Assembly: GCA_024362935.1 (NCBI GenBank)
Contig: JANCRA010000126.1
Location: forward strand, 372,001-436,000
DNA length: 64,000 nucleotides
DNA from: Setophaga petechia
Taxonomy: Eukaryota > Chordata > Aves > Passeriformes > Parulidae
Direction: 5' to 3'
Shown one piece after another: positions 10,176 through 21,530 of this stretch. Position numbers and translations under genes: made by a program. Position 1 is the stretch's first letter. Each line of letters opens with the position of its first letter. Below the pieces are notes generated by a model. It saw nothing but the letters and a program-made list of their open reading frames with translations, made no database searches and had not been told where the DNA came from.

Positions 10176-10845
10176 TCCTCATCTGGGATCCAGACCCCAA
10201 ATCCAGTGTTGCTGTGTTTGCTGTTAACTCCATTTCAGCTCATCAGACAGGGACCCTGGGTGCAGACCTCAGCGAGGCCAGGGCAGGCATGGAGCACTTG
10301 GGACTGCTGTGAGCAGGATGCAAATGCAGATCTGGAATTTGTGCTTCACTGACACCTTCCTGAAATCCCCTCTGGAGAGCACTGGGTGTTTTCAAGCACC
10401 TGTTCAGATCTGCCTGGGTTTCAGGCTCACTCAGAGGAGGAGGTGCCCTGTGGTGACAGGAGCTCCCTGGCCTAGGCTGGGGGTCCCTGGGAGGTGCCCC
10501 TGGCAGTGCCATCTGCTGATGGAGTGCCATCTGCTCACCTGCTCCCCTCCCTGTGGGCAAGGACAGCTTGGTGCACACTTGAGGGGAAAATCAGCAATGA
10601 TGTGGAGGCAGCAAGGATGTTGGATGTGAAATGCTGTTGGAAATACTGAGGAAACCCCAATTGTAAACAGCAGCTTAAAGAAAGTGTTTTTAAATGTCAT
10701 TGTTGGTGCTGTTTATAGCAGTTCCAAGTGTTTAACTCCTGCCTGTACCCTCAGTGCTCTCTGCAGCCAGGTTCCTTTTGTGGTGCACTGAAATGCTGCT
10801 AACACCAAACACAGCCCTGAATTTGGGGTGTTACTTTTCCCTATT
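10176..10845. other. Intron 1: nothing recognised
   Basis: Mixed unique sequence, no exon or array. Confidence 0.4.
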
Positions 10846-10965
10846 ATCCCAGAATGGTGTGGGTTGGAAGATCATCTCATTCTACCCCAACCTTGAGCAG
10901 GACACCTTCACTATCCCAGGCTGCTCCAAGCCCTGTCCAGCCTGGCCTTGGACCCTTCCAGGGCT
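10846..10965 (-). mobile_element. CR1 LINE 3' fragment
   Basis: Reverse strand of a CR1 3' end: 'AGAATGGTGTGGGTTGGAAG', then 'GGACACCTTCACTATCCCAG' and 'GCTCCAAGCCCTGTCCAGCC'. Degenerate. Confidence 0.8.
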
Positions 10966-11514
10966 GGGGATTTTGGTGTTTTTGATGAGGTGTGTTCCTC
11001 TGTGTGGGTTTTTTCTGTTTAACCTCTCAGTTCCAACCATTTCTCTGCTGCAGCTTTATTAAGTGCAGTGCCCTGTTAAAAATGCTCCTTTGCTTATCAG
11101 CTCTGGTTTTGAGGACTCTCAGAAGTTTTTCTGCTGTCTATGGATACTTTCACTGCTGTTAATTAGGAGAAACTTCCAAACTGGGAGAGCAAAGACAAAA
11201 CTCCCCAAGCAGAGGCTCTGAATGAGGCTCTGCAGGCAGGGGAGGCAGAGAATGAGACAAAGAACTGAGTCACCCTCTCTTCCTTCCTTTGGACTCTTGT
11301 GGTGGGAGGGAATCGTTTCTGTTTGAAGTCATAAATCTGAGCAATTAGCAGCAGGTTCTGGATGTTAATGGGTGCATCACTCAAACTCCTTCCTTAGCAG
11401 GGGCTGTGGGTTTAAGTGGGATAAATAAGCAGCAATAAATGGAATAGAGTGTGTGATGGGCTGGTGCTGGATTCCCCCTGGGATGTTGTGGCTGCCCAGC
11501 CTCAGCTGTGGTGT
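10966..11514. other. Intron 1: nothing recognised
   Basis: Unique-looking sequence between two CR1 copies, with no exon or array. Confidence 0.4.
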
Positions 11515-12010
11515 GGATTTCCCAGCTCTGAGTGCAGCCCCCAGCCCTGGATCCAGCACAGGAAGGAGCTGGAGCTGCTGCAGAGAGCCCAGAGGAGGCT
11601 CCAGGGGGATCCCAGGGATGGAGCAGCTCTGCTGGGAGAGCTGGGAATGTTCACCTGGAGAGGAGAAGCTTTGGGGGGACCTCAGTGTGACCTTGCAGGA
11701 CCTGGAAGGGTCAGAAAGGACCTGAGGGGCTCCAGGAGAGCTGGAGAGGGGCTGGGGACAAGGGATGGAGGGACAGGACACAGGGAATGGCTCCCAGTGC
11801 CAGAGGGCAGGGATGGATGGGAGATTGGGAATTGGGAATTCCTGGCTGGGATGGAATTCCCAGAGCAGCTGGGGCTGCCCCTGGATCCCTGGCAGTGCCC
11901 AAGGCCAGGCTGGAGCACCCTGGGACAGTGGGAGGTGTCCCTGCCATGGCAGGGGTGGCACTGGGTGGGCTCTGAGGTCCCTTCCAGCCCAGTCCATGCC
12001 AGGGCTCTGA
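11515..12010 (+). mobile_element. CR1 LINE 3' region (about 0.5 kb)
   Basis: One of the longest CR1 copies here. It runs from the 'CAGCACAGGAAGGAGCTGGA' block through 'CTGGGAATGTTCACCTGGAG', 'GACAAGGGATGGAGGGACAG' and 'CAGTGCCCAAGGCCAGGCTG' to 'CCCTTCCAGCCCAGTCCATG' near the 3' end. No coding capacity. It supplies a reference for segments that expanded into arrays elsewhere in the window. Confidence 0.9.
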
Positions 12011-12163
12011 TTCTGGAGTGTTTGCTCAGCTCAGGTGCTGTGAGTGCTCCTGCCCAGGTGTGCAGGATGTGACCCCACAGTGGAGGCTGGTCCCACCTCC
12101 ATGGGCAGGGTCCTGCAGGATGATGGGCACACCCTGAGGGTGTCCCTGAGCCCTGCATTCAGT

Positions 12164-12589
12164 CCCTGTGGGATGCCATGCTGTGGGGTTGGCACACAGT
12201 GTCCATGCCAGGGGTTCCCTGTGGGGTGGGCACACAGTGTCCATGCCAGGGGGTCCCCGTGGGATGCCATGCTGTGGGGTGGGCACACAGTGTCCATGCC
12301 AGGGGGTCCCTTTGGGATGCCATGCTGTGGGGTGGGCACACAGTGTCCATGTCAGGGGTTCCCTGTGGGGGTGGCACACAGTGTCCATGCCAGGGGGTCC
12401 CCGTGGGATGCCATGCTGTGGGGGTGGCACAGTGTCCATGCCAGGGGGTCCCTTTGGGATGCCATGCTGTGGGGGTGGCACAGTGTCCATGCCAGGGGTT
12501 CCCTGTGGGATGCCATGCTGTGGGGTTGGCACACAGTGTCCATGTGGGATGCCATGCTGTGAGGTGGGCACACAGTGTCCATGCCAGGT
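12164..12589. repeat. Minisatellite, about 53 bp unit with shorter variants
   Basis: Repeats the order GGGATGCCATGCTGTGGGG / GCACACAGTGTCCATGCCAG / GGGGTCCC about nine times. Units differ by loss of the GGGATGCCATGCTGTG block. It sits about 150 bp downstream of a CR1 3' end. Confidence 0.93.
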
Positions 12590-13820
12590 GCTCCTGTGAC
12601 CCCACCCCAATGGGGACTGCAGGGTGCTCTGTGTGGCTGGAGCTGTATCAGACATCACAAATTTGCATTTATACATGAAACTACAGTGTCTGTAACCTGC
12701 AGGGTTAATTTTTCCAGGATATCTCCATGTTTAAAGCACACATATTCATTTTCCTTGGGCTGTATTTTAACCTATTTAAGCATTTACAACATGAGAATTA
12801 AAGGATATTTCCATCTCGTGTTCTGAGGGCTGGATTTTCTTTAACTGAAGGTTTTTTTTAGATAAAATGTATTTTTTTTTTTTGCACTGGGATTTGGACA
12901 GAGCATGTAGGGCAATAGGATCAAGTGTCACATTGGGATTACATATTTGTCCTGGAGTGACCCTCTTAGGAGCTTGCATGGGTGTAATTGGTGAATGACT
13001 GGATTTATAGGGATGTATATCTGCATTAGCCCTGCTTTGATGGGACTCGAGCTGATTTGCTTTTGCTCCAAACTATTTTCAGCTCAGGGAATTCACTTTT
13101 AAGGAGGGATGCTATATTTTGCCTGTATTTTCCTTTAAAAGCAGTGCTGCTTTTGCCAGGATTTAATAGCTCTAAATATCAATGTAGAGCAGTGTTGCAC
13201 AGCATTGTCTGGTGGGTAAAACCTAAATTTATCCCAAAAGCTGCACATTTGAGACCTCTGGGTGTTAATGGTGTGGAAAAAAACCCTTTATCATTACCAA
13301 CTTCCCAAGATTCTTTCATTGCACCAGCCACTGTATTGTTTTTAAAACTGTAACACCTCTCCCTCGTGCTGTTCTGCATTATTGTGGTGTGCTGTGTCCC
13401 TCAGCTGGCAGCTCCAGTGGGATTTCCCTCTCCTGGAAGGAATCCCCATGAATTTCAAGGCGTTGGGGAACATCCAGGGAGCTCCTTGCACCTCCCAGCT
13501 GAGTTTTGTGCAGTGAAGTTTTGAAATGAGCAGTAATTGCTGCTCCTGCTGACAGACTGTGCCCCTGGGCACATCCCTGTGCTGCCATCTCTGGGCACAG
13601 CCTGGCACCCAGTTCTGCTGCAGCCTGGGCTCCAGAGGGGCTTTGTGAGCCCCCTGCCCTGCCCAGGCCACTGGGACCCTCAGGTGCTGCTGGGATTCCC
13701 CAGGCCCTGCAGCTCCACAGCATTTATTTGCATTTTTCCCTTCATTTCCCTGAGCTGTGTTTGTGCCACAGGTTTCCCTCTGCTCTCTCTCCAAAGCTCC
13801 CAGCTGCTGCTTTTTCTCCC
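12590..13820. other. Intron 1: AT-rich unique sequence
   Basis: Includes poly-T at about 12871-12881 and much AT-rich sequence to 13360. No exon or mobile element recognised. Confidence 0.4.
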
Positions 13821-14224
13821 GTCTTCATTTTCCCCCCACCATCTTCATTTTCCCCCCGTCACCTTTATTTTTCCCCCGTCACCTTTATTTCCCCCCATCA
13901 TCTTTATTTCCCCCCATCATCTTTATTTCCCCCCATCATCTTTATTTCCCCCCATCATCTTTATTTCCCCCCATCATCTTTATTTCCCCCCATCATCTTT
14001 ATTTCCCCCCATCATCTTTATTTCCCCCCATCATCTTTATTTCCCCCCATCATCTTTATTTCCCCCCATCATCTTTATTTCCCCCCATCATCTTTATTTC
14101 CCCCCATCATCTTTATTTTTCTCCCATCACCTTTCTTTTCCCCCCACCTTTCTTTTCCCCCCACCTTTCTTTTCCCCCCACCTTTCTTTTCCCCCCACCT
14201 TTCTTTTCCCATCTTTTCTTTTCT
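13821..14224. repeat. Polypyrimidine minisatellite, 19 bp then 17 bp units
   Basis: A long run of CATCTTTATTTCCCCCCAT-type 19 bp units changes to CCTTTCTTTTCCCCCCA 17 bp units at about 14135. The + strand is almost purely C/T. A related but separate array lies at 14639-15063. Confidence 0.97.
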
Positions 14225-14638
14225 CTCCTGATCCTGCTTTAGACCATCTAAATGTATTCAGTGTAGGATGAGTTTCTTTTTTTTGCTACCAGGACCTTTT
14301 AAAAAGAAAAGGTGATTGGAGCAGAGTTTAGCAAGTGCTCCCAGAGCTCCTGGCTGGCACCAGCTGATGCTGCCTTGTTTAAACATCCCACAGACTCGAT
14401 GTTTTTCCCCTTGGGCTTTGACTTCCTGTGATAAAAGGAGATTCCCTTTTAAAGCAGAGCTCTGTGGTTATATAATGCCAGAAGGAAATACTCCAAAAGT
14501 GACACTGAGAGAATAGAAAAGTTATTTTGGTGGCTGACTGTTGGACAGGAGAATAGGAAATTGGCTCAGGAGGGCAGGGGTAACTGGAGTGCTCTTGGGA
14601 AAGTGAGAGAGCACATTTCAGGAATTAAATGAGGGGCA
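14225..14638. other. Spacer between two polypyrimidine arrays
   Basis: Unique sequence without array units; nothing else recognised. Confidence 0.5.
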
Positions 14639-15063
14639 TTTTTCCCCCACCTTTGTTTTCCCCCATCTTTATTTCCCCCCATCTTTATTTCCCCCCATCT
14701 TTATTTCCCCCCATCTTTATTCCCCCCATCTTTATTTCCCCCCATCTTTATTTCCCCCATCTTTATTTCCCCCATCTTTATTTCCCCCCACCTTTATTTC
14801 CCCCCACCTTTATTTCCCCCATCTTTATTTCCCCCATCTTTATTTCCCCCCAGCTTTATTTCCCTCCCATCTTTATTTCCCTCCCATCTTTATTTCCCTC
14901 CCACCTTTATTTCTCCCACCTTTATTTCCCCCATCTTTATTTCTCCCACCTTTATTTCCCCCCATCTTTCTTTTTCCCCCCATCTTTCTTTTTCCCCCCA
15001 TCTTTCTTTTTCCCCCCATCTTTCTTTTTCCCCCCATCTTCATTTTTCCCCACCTTTATTTCC
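14639..15063. repeat. Polypyrimidine minisatellite, 16-18 bp units
   Basis: Units of the type CCATCTTTATTTCCCCC repeated over 420 bp, ending in a C/T-rich TTTATTTCCAG. Units are similar to but shorter than those of 13821-14224, so the two arrays probably share an origin. Confidence 0.96.
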
Positions 15064-15349
15064 AGGGCACAGCTGGTCAGGGTTCAGCTAGGATTCCTCC
15101 TGGAGCCTTTAACCCTTTCCAAACTGCTTTTCCTCTCCTCCAGAAGCTGCTGCCCAGCAGAATTCTCCAAGCCTGACCCTCCAAGAGCTGTGCTGGTGTT
15201 GGCTGATGGATTTGAAGCCATGAGTAGAAGTTAATTTTGAATTTGTGGATGTGGCCTTGTCTCCAGGGAACTCATTCCTCTGCTTCCCTGCCAGGAGTGC
15301 CAAGGCCTGTACAGGTGCCAGGGTGAAAATTGCCTTTTTCTGCTGTTGT
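15064..15349. other. Spacer, nothing recognised
   Basis: About 290 bp of unique sequence between two arrays. A polypyrimidine tract plus CCAG at its left edge mimics a splice acceptor, but no donor-terminated exon follows. Confidence 0.4.
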
Positions 15350-15984
15350 TGGGGTAAAAATGGGAGTTCTCAGAGGAGTTTGCTGTCCCTCAGCAGGGAT
15401 TTTGGGATGGGATAAAGATGGCAATTCCCAGAGCAGGTTGCTGTCCCCCAGCAGGGTTTTTGGGATGGGTAAAAATGTGAGTTTGCTGTCCCTCAGCAGG
15501 GTTTTGGGGGTAAAAATGGGGGTTCCCAGAGCACCTTGATGTCCCCCAGCAGGGTTTTTGGGATGGGGTAAAGATGTGACTTTGCTGTCCCCCAGCAGGG
15601 ATTTTTTGGGATAAAAATTGGAGTTCCCAGAGCAGCTTGATGTCCTTCAGCAGGGTTTTTGGGATGGGTAAAAATGGGAGTTTGCTGTCCCTTAGCAGGG
15701 TTTTTGGGGTAAAAATGGGAGTCCCAAGAGCAGTTTGCTGTCCCCCAGCAGGATTTTTGAGATGGGTAAAAATGGGAGTTCTCAGAGCAGTTTGCTGTCC
15801 CTCAGCAGGGATTTTGGGGTGGGGTAAAGACAGAATTTCCCAGAGCAGTTTGCTGTCCCCCATCAGGGTTTTTGGGATGGGTAAAAATGGGAGTTTGCTG
15901 TCCCCCAGCCCAATTTTTGGGATAAAAATTGGAGTTCCCAGACCAGGTTGCAGGTTCCCAGCAGGTTTTTGGGGTAAAGATGGG
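15350..15984. repeat. Complex minisatellite (GTTTGCTGTCCC...AGCAGGG units)
   Basis: Variable units of about 50-75 bp alternate the blocks TTTGCTGTCCCCCAGCAGGG, TTTTTGGGATGGGTAAAAAT and GGGAGTTCCCAGAGCAG. The order is conserved while block number varies, as expected for unequal exchange. Confidence 0.93.
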
Positions 15985-17500
15985 ATACACTCTGGGGATG
16001 CCATCTGCATTCTGGCAGGGTCCCTGAGCTCCCTGAGCTTTCCAGCTCCTGCCCAGGAGTTCAGACTCCCCCTGCTCCTGCAGCTCTGAGCATTTAAAAT
16101 GGAATATTGATTTCCCTGGGCTGGGGTATGCCCACAGAAACACAGAAAATGCCCACAGAAACACAGAAAATGCCCACCATTCATCAAAATGAAGCTGGTT
16201 TTCTTGCTAGTCCGGGGTATGTTTATTTTTTCTAGGATGTAATTTATCTGTAGAATAATTTTTCAGCAGCCAGATATGCTGACTGTGCCTGTTAGGTTTC
16301 CCCAGTGAAATTCCCTGGCAAGCTTGACTTCTTCCAGGATCATTTTGAGGTGCTGATGTAATCAAACCCTTGAATTTGACCTCAACAAGAAATTATGTAG
16401 TGCAAAGTTTGCTCTTAAAATCCATGTGGAATTGTTTGTTTTTTTTTTGTATTTTTCATGTAGCTGTTTGTGCTATTCAGTACCTTTGCTTTTGCTCATT
16501 TTTTAATTAAGAGATGGCAGTTTATGCCTGAGGAGGGGGGGAAGCAGGTTACAGATCCTTAACACCTCATCAAAATTTCAGTGGGAGTTATTTTTTCAGC
16601 TCTATTTGAATAATTAAACATTGTGCTGAAGTAATTTTGCAAATGTGTGGGGAGGGGGGAGCACAAGGAGTAATGAAAATAGTTCATCTAAATGGAAATG
16701 CATCAGAGCATCCTGGTTGTACAAGTGTAACACCCTGCTTTATTCTAAATAATTGTATGACTTAAAAGGAACTTCCCAGCTTGTAAACTGAGGTGTGCAA
16801 CATGAACAGAGATTGGGAAATGATCTCTGAAAGCAGCAGTGAAGCAGGGGGGCTCTGCTGGTGGAGATCTTGTTTAACCCAGATCACCTTGAGCAATGTA
16901 ATTTTCCATACTGAATTTTTAACCCTTGCTTTCCAAATTGCCTTGGAGGGACCTGCATTTTGTCCTTAAATTAGTTTAGTTTTCAAATGATAGATAGCAG
17001 AATCTCATTATTTATCAAACAGAGGCTTTGGATTAAGCTCAGATGTTCCTTTATTAGAGAATTGCAGCTACAAAGGGAGGCTGGGTATCCACCAGCTGCA
17101 CTCCCTGACTGATAACAGGCTTTTCAAAGTAGTTTTCTTTCAGCAATCCTGTTAATGCTTTAAATTCAAGCCTAAACTTTTTTTTTTTGGTGGGATTAGG
17201 GGTAGGAATAAAAAAAAGCTGAATCAGAGGAATAAATGCAAATAATTGAGCATGAAGAGCAGAGCAGGAGGGTGAGGTGAGTGACTGTGCTGTGTTTGTC
17301 AGCAGGACAGCATTGCCCTCCCCACTTTATGGCATGTTCAGTCAGAGTGTAAAAACTGTGACAGCAATCAGGCCAAAGGTTCCTGTGGGTGTGCAGAGCA
17401 GGTTTGGTGCCTGTTCTGTCCTTTGTTCATCTCCTGGGTGCTGGGGCAGGGTGGGCTGTGTGCCCATGGCTTTGCTTGTGCTTCAGCCTTGAGGGTCCTG
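15985..17500. other. Intron 1: AT-rich unique block
   Basis: The longest stretch in the central intron without arrays or CR1. It contains many ATTA/TAATTA-type homeodomain cores (for example 16500-16760), T-tracts at about 16440 and 17180, and G-runs near 16525 and 16655. A good candidate for conserved non-coding DNA. No exon seen. Confidence 0.45.
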
Positions 17501-17501
17501 G

Positions 17502-18190
17502 GGGCTCTGTGGGGTTCAGCTCACACAACCCAAACCCTGAGCATCATCCAGTTCCAGCCTGCCCCTCCTGCAGCCCCTCTGGGCTCTCCCTGGATCCCTC
17601 CTGGGCTCTGTGGGGTTCAGCTCACACAACCCAAACCCTGAGCATCATCCAGTTCCAGCCTGCCCCTCCTGCAGCCCCTCTGATCCTTCTCCTCTCCAGG
17701 GGAGCATTCCCAGCTCCCTGTGCTGCTGGGGCAGCTCTGCAGGTGAGGTCTCACCTGGGCACAGGGGCAGAATCCCCATTTCTGCTGCCCAGGCTGGGGT
17801 CAGCCCAGGATCAGGGATCCATCCCTGCCCAGGCAATGCCCAGCTCCTCATCCATCCCTCAGTCCTTCTCCCCAGGGCTGCTCTCTGCTCATTCCCAGCC
17901 TGGATTTGTGCATTTTGCTTGGGATTTTTGCTCCTCATCCATCCCTGTCCTTCTCCCCAGGGCTGCTCTCTGCTCATTCCCAGCCTGGATTTGTGGATTT
18001 TGTTTGGGATTTTTGCCCACCTTGTCCCAGCCCAGCTGCAGGACCATGCCCTTGGCCTTGCTGAGCCTCCTGAGGTTGGCACAGCCCCACCTGTCCAGGT
18101 CCCTGTGGGTGCCCCATCCCCTCCCTGCAGCTGGGCAGCACCCAGAGCTGGGTGTCACCAGCAGAGTGCCCAGGGTGCCCACCCCAGGTG
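17502..18190 (-). mobile_element. CR1-like LINE region with two internal tandem duplications
   Basis: Reverse-strand CR1-like blocks are visible: 'TTCTCCTCTCCAGGGGAGCA' near 17687, a 'GTGAGGTCTCACCTGGGCAC' block, and 'GCAGGACCATGCCCTTGGCC' at about 18038 followed by 'CTGTCCAGGTCCCTGTGGGTG'. The element is old. It holds a 79 bp duplication (17502-17580 / 17603-17681, offset 101 bp) and an 86 bp duplication (17844-17930 / 17931-18015). Confidence 0.6.
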
Positions 18191-19114
18191 TGTAATTTGG
18201 CTTTCTCAGGGTCTCTCCATCTTCTCTGCAGCAGCAAATGCCTTTCCCTCCTCCAAGCCAAGTGCACAGGTTGGCACTGGTGGTGCCAAGGGAATAACCC
18301 AGCTCTAAAGCCTCAATACTGGCAAATAAAAAATGATCTGTGGCTGCCACTGTCACCTTTGTCCTCTCTCTCAGCACAGGGTTCCACAGCTGCAGCTCAC
18401 CCTGAGCCCTCCTCTCCCTGCTTATCTCCTGGGAGAGTTTTCTGGAATCTCTCAAAGTACAGGAGCTGGGATTTCCAGATGGAATATTGTGCTTTTGTGC
18501 TTTATATTGTACTTTTCAGCAGCATAATACTAAAAAAGGGGTTGAGTACTGAGAGGAGAATTTTCAGCTACTAAACAGGGGTGTAGGCTGTGGTTTAGGG
18601 AATTGACTGAAATCTTAAGTTTTTAATGTGGAAGTTGCATGTGGATTGTTCTTTCTCAGCAAGTTTTTACTGAATTCTGTTATTCTACTGATTCATCTTT
18701 AAAATATATTTTTTAAAAAGGAAAATGAAGTGTTTACAGATGCTCACCAGGCTGACCAGATTCAAGGCAGCCTTTTGCTCTCCCATGTCCTTTGTGTAAA
18801 TTCTGGGTTAATTAAGTGACTCATTCATTCAGTCTGGCTGAGGCTGCACATGATGGGGTGAAGGAAAAAAACAAACCCAGCACAGAGTGAAACTCTCTGA
18901 GGCATCTGAGCTTCCTCCTGCACAGTGAATGGGGAACAGGCAGCCTGTGCCTCAGTGCAGATCTCAGGGCTGGGCATTTCACACAACATAATCAGAGATT
19001 CTTTGATTCCTGAACACTGCAGGGCTTCTGCTTTGTGTCCTCCTAATTCCTGAGGCCTGGCTGTTCACTCCTGTGCTGTGATTGCAGTTCTGGGCTGCAC
19101 AATCTGAATTCTGC
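18191..19114. other. Intron 1: nothing recognised
   Basis: Unique, moderately AT-rich sequence. No exon, array or named repeat. Confidence 0.4.
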
Positions 19115-19225
19115 ACCTGGAATTCCCAGAGCAGCTGTGGCTGCATCCCTGGAATGCCCAAGGCCAGGGTGGATCAATTGGGATGATCCCTAAGGTCCCT
19201 TCCAGCCCAAAACAGTCTGGAATTC
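19115..19225 (+). mobile_element. CR1 LINE 3' fragment (internally deleted)
   Basis: 'GGAATTCCCAGAGCAGCTGT', 'GCCCAAGGCCAGG' and 'GGTCCCTTCCAGCCCAAAAC' are in CR1 order. The segment between the last two is shortened. Confidence 0.8.
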
Positions 19226-19369
19226 TTTTTGGTTTATTCCAGAAAGTTTCTTGCATGAAACCAGAAGCAGTTCCTGAAACAGAAGTCAAAACCTGGAATG
19301 CCTGGTTAGGAAGGGGATGGACAGACCTGAAAGTAGAATCTGAAAGTATTCCTTGTTTTAAACACCAAA

Positions 19370-19432
19370 GAGAAAAAAAAAACCCAAAAAACAAAAACAA
19401 CCCACAAAAACAAACCCAAAAACCAAAGAAAA
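19370..19432. repeat. A-rich simple sequence (CAAAAA-type)
   Basis: Degenerate AAAC/AAACC/CAAAAA units over about 60 bp; low complexity. Confidence 0.85.
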
Positions 19433-19857
19433 AGTCCTTCCAGAATTCATCCCCTCATGATTCTAACAATTTGGCTAAAAAATTGAAAATCACCTTATAA
19501 ATATTCTAAATCCAAAGAGGTAGAAGTGTAATAAAAGGAGGGGAAGTATTGAACATTTTCTGAATAATAAAGTGGATTTTTCTGTAAAACATCTTTACTC
19601 ATTAATCCAAAACCCAGGCAAACTGAAGGACAGCAGCTTGTGACAAAAAGCTTTTTGATGGAGTTTGCTGCTGGGAATGAGCTCATCCTGGTGCCCAGCT
19701 GGGCACTGGGCAGGGCTGGGGCTGTTTGCTGCTCCCAGCGTGGGCTGGGGTCCTGCTGGGGCTGTGGGGCCACCCCAGCCTCCCTCCTGCAGCCTCAGGT
19801 GAGCTCAGCCCCTGTTTGGGTTGTGGATTTGCTGTGTTTGTTTTTCTGGCTGTTACA
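19433..19857. other. Intron 1: nothing recognised
   Basis: Unique sequence between an A-rich tract and a CR1 copy. Confidence 0.4.
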
Positions 19858-20150
19858 TGGAGAGAGCTGGAGAGGGACCCTTCACAAAGGGCATGGGGTG
19901 CCAGGGCAGGGGAATGGCTTGGAGCTGAAGGAGAGCAGATTTGAGTTGTTTATTAGGGAAAATTCTGGCTGTGAGCATGGTGAGGCCTGGCACAGGTGCC
20001 CAGAGCAGCTGGGGCTGCCCCTGGAGCCCTGGCAGTGCCCAAGGCCAGCCTGGAACACCCTGGGACAGTGGGAGGTGTCCCTGCCATGGCAGGGGTGGCA
20101 CTGGATGGTCCTTAAGGTCCCTCCAACCCAAACCTCTCTAATGAGGAAAG
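19858..20150 (+). mobile_element. CR1 LINE 3' end
   Basis: Blocks in order: 'GGAGAGGGACC', 'GAATGGCTTGGAGCTGAAGG', 'AGGCCTGGCACAGGTGCCCA', 'CAGTGCCCAAGGCCAG', 'GTGTCCCTGCCATGGCAGGG' and 'CCTTAAGGTCCCTCCAACCC'. It is 5'-truncated. Confidence 0.9.
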
Positions 20151-20927
20151 GTTACAGAAAAACGAAGAATTGTGGGCCCAGTCTTCACTGAGAGACATCA
20201 CTTAGGTCTTGAGGTGGAGCCAGACAAGACTGAAATTAAAAATTATGTATCAGTGGCTCTTGGCTTCATAATTTTAAGTGACTTCTTTTAAAACACAGTA
20301 TGGTGATTCAATGTGCCTTCTGTGCTTACTACCTGCTCCTGTTTTTAAAATGACAATATTCTGTTGTTAAAACTACTTGTAGTAAGGGCAAACCCTGAAT
20401 ATTCAGCTTGTGCAATGCTGTGGGGGCTGACACCAGGATCTTGCTGAGTGGGAATTCAGTGATGAGCCAGAAACACAGAGTTTGCTTCATTCTGAGTTAA
20501 CTTTAAACACCACAAGTTTTGTATTATCCTTTGTTCTTTCATTTCTCACCCTGATAAGCTGCTGGGTTGTCCTTGGGGGCACTGGGAGCCTGATGCTGGT
20601 CCCAGGTTCCATTGCAATGTCTGTGTGTAGGGGAGGCTGGAGGCTGCTGCAGCTCCAGTACAAATCTTTCATTTCTGCCAACTAAAATAATGCTGAGAAC
20701 AGCAAAAAGAAGGGAATTGCATGTGAGCCAATGTGTTAGATTGCCTCCCTTGTCACTGGAATTTGTGTTTGAAGCTGTGGGAGAAGGAGTTGGAGTTGGA
20801 GCTCAGCAGGAGTGGCTGATCCATCGTGGTGGGGCTGACTCAGATCCCCAAACCCTGCAGGGCCAGGGCTGTGGCAGGGCCCTGCTGTCCTCAGGAGCTG
20901 TCAGGTGTGGTGCACAGGCAGTGTCTC
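20151..20927. other. Intron 1: nothing recognised
   Basis: AT-rich to mixed unique sequence; no exon or repeat identified. Confidence 0.4.
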
Positions 20928-21003
20928 TGCATTCCCAGCTCCAGGGAGCATTCCCAGCCCCAGGGAGCATTCCCAGCCCCAGGGAGCATTCCCAGCTCCA
21001 GGC
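20928..21003. repeat. 18 bp tandem repeat derived from CR1
   Basis: CCAGGGAGCATTCCCAGC is repeated about four times. The same words occur once in the CR1 copies (minus strand 'CCAGGGGAACATTCCCAGCT'), including the CR1 that starts 70 bp downstream, so this is an expansion of a CR1 segment. Confidence 0.85.
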
Positions 21004-21074
21004 TGTGTTCCTGCAGCTGGGAGTGGAGCTGGCATGCAGGCACAGAGCAGCAGGGAAGGAGCTTTGCTGGATCC

Positions 21075-21530
21075 TGGGATCCCAGGATGGTTTGGGCTGG
21101 AAGGGAACTTGGGGATCACCCAGTGCCACCCCTGCCATGGCAGGGACACCTCCCACTGTCCCAGGGTGATCCAAACCCCAGTGTCCAGCCTGGCCTTGGG
21201 CACTGCCAGGGATCCAGGGGCAGCCACAGCTGCTCTGGGAATTCCATCCCAGCCAGGAATTCCCAATTCCCAATCTCCCACCCATCCCTGCCCTCTGGCA
21301 CTGGGAGCCATTCCCTGTGTCCTGTCCCTCCATCCCTTGTCCCCAGTCCCTCTCCAGCTCTCCTGGAGCCCCTCCAGGCCCTGCCAGGGGCTCTGAGCTC
21401 TCCCTGGAGCTTCTCCTCTCCAGGGGAACATTCCCAGCTCTCCCAGCCTGGCTCCAGCTCCCTGTGCTGCTGGCTCAGGCTGGGGCAGCTCTGCTCTGGG
21501 GTCTCACACACCTGCACACCCCAATTCCTC
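21075..21530 (-). mobile_element. CR1 LINE 3' region
   Basis: Reverse strand of the CR1 3' end. It starts with 'GGATGGTTTGGGCTGGAAGG', passes 'CCATGGCAGGGACACCTCCC' and 'CAGCCTGGCCTTGGGCACTG', and extends to 'CTCCAGGGGAACATTCCCAG'. Very similar to the copies at 36405-36755 and 50450-50755, pointing to one recently active subfamily. Confidence 0.92.

Noticed and set aside
13728..14242. 160-240 codon frames rich in F, P, H, I and S
   Set aside because: Artefacts of the polypyrimidine array.
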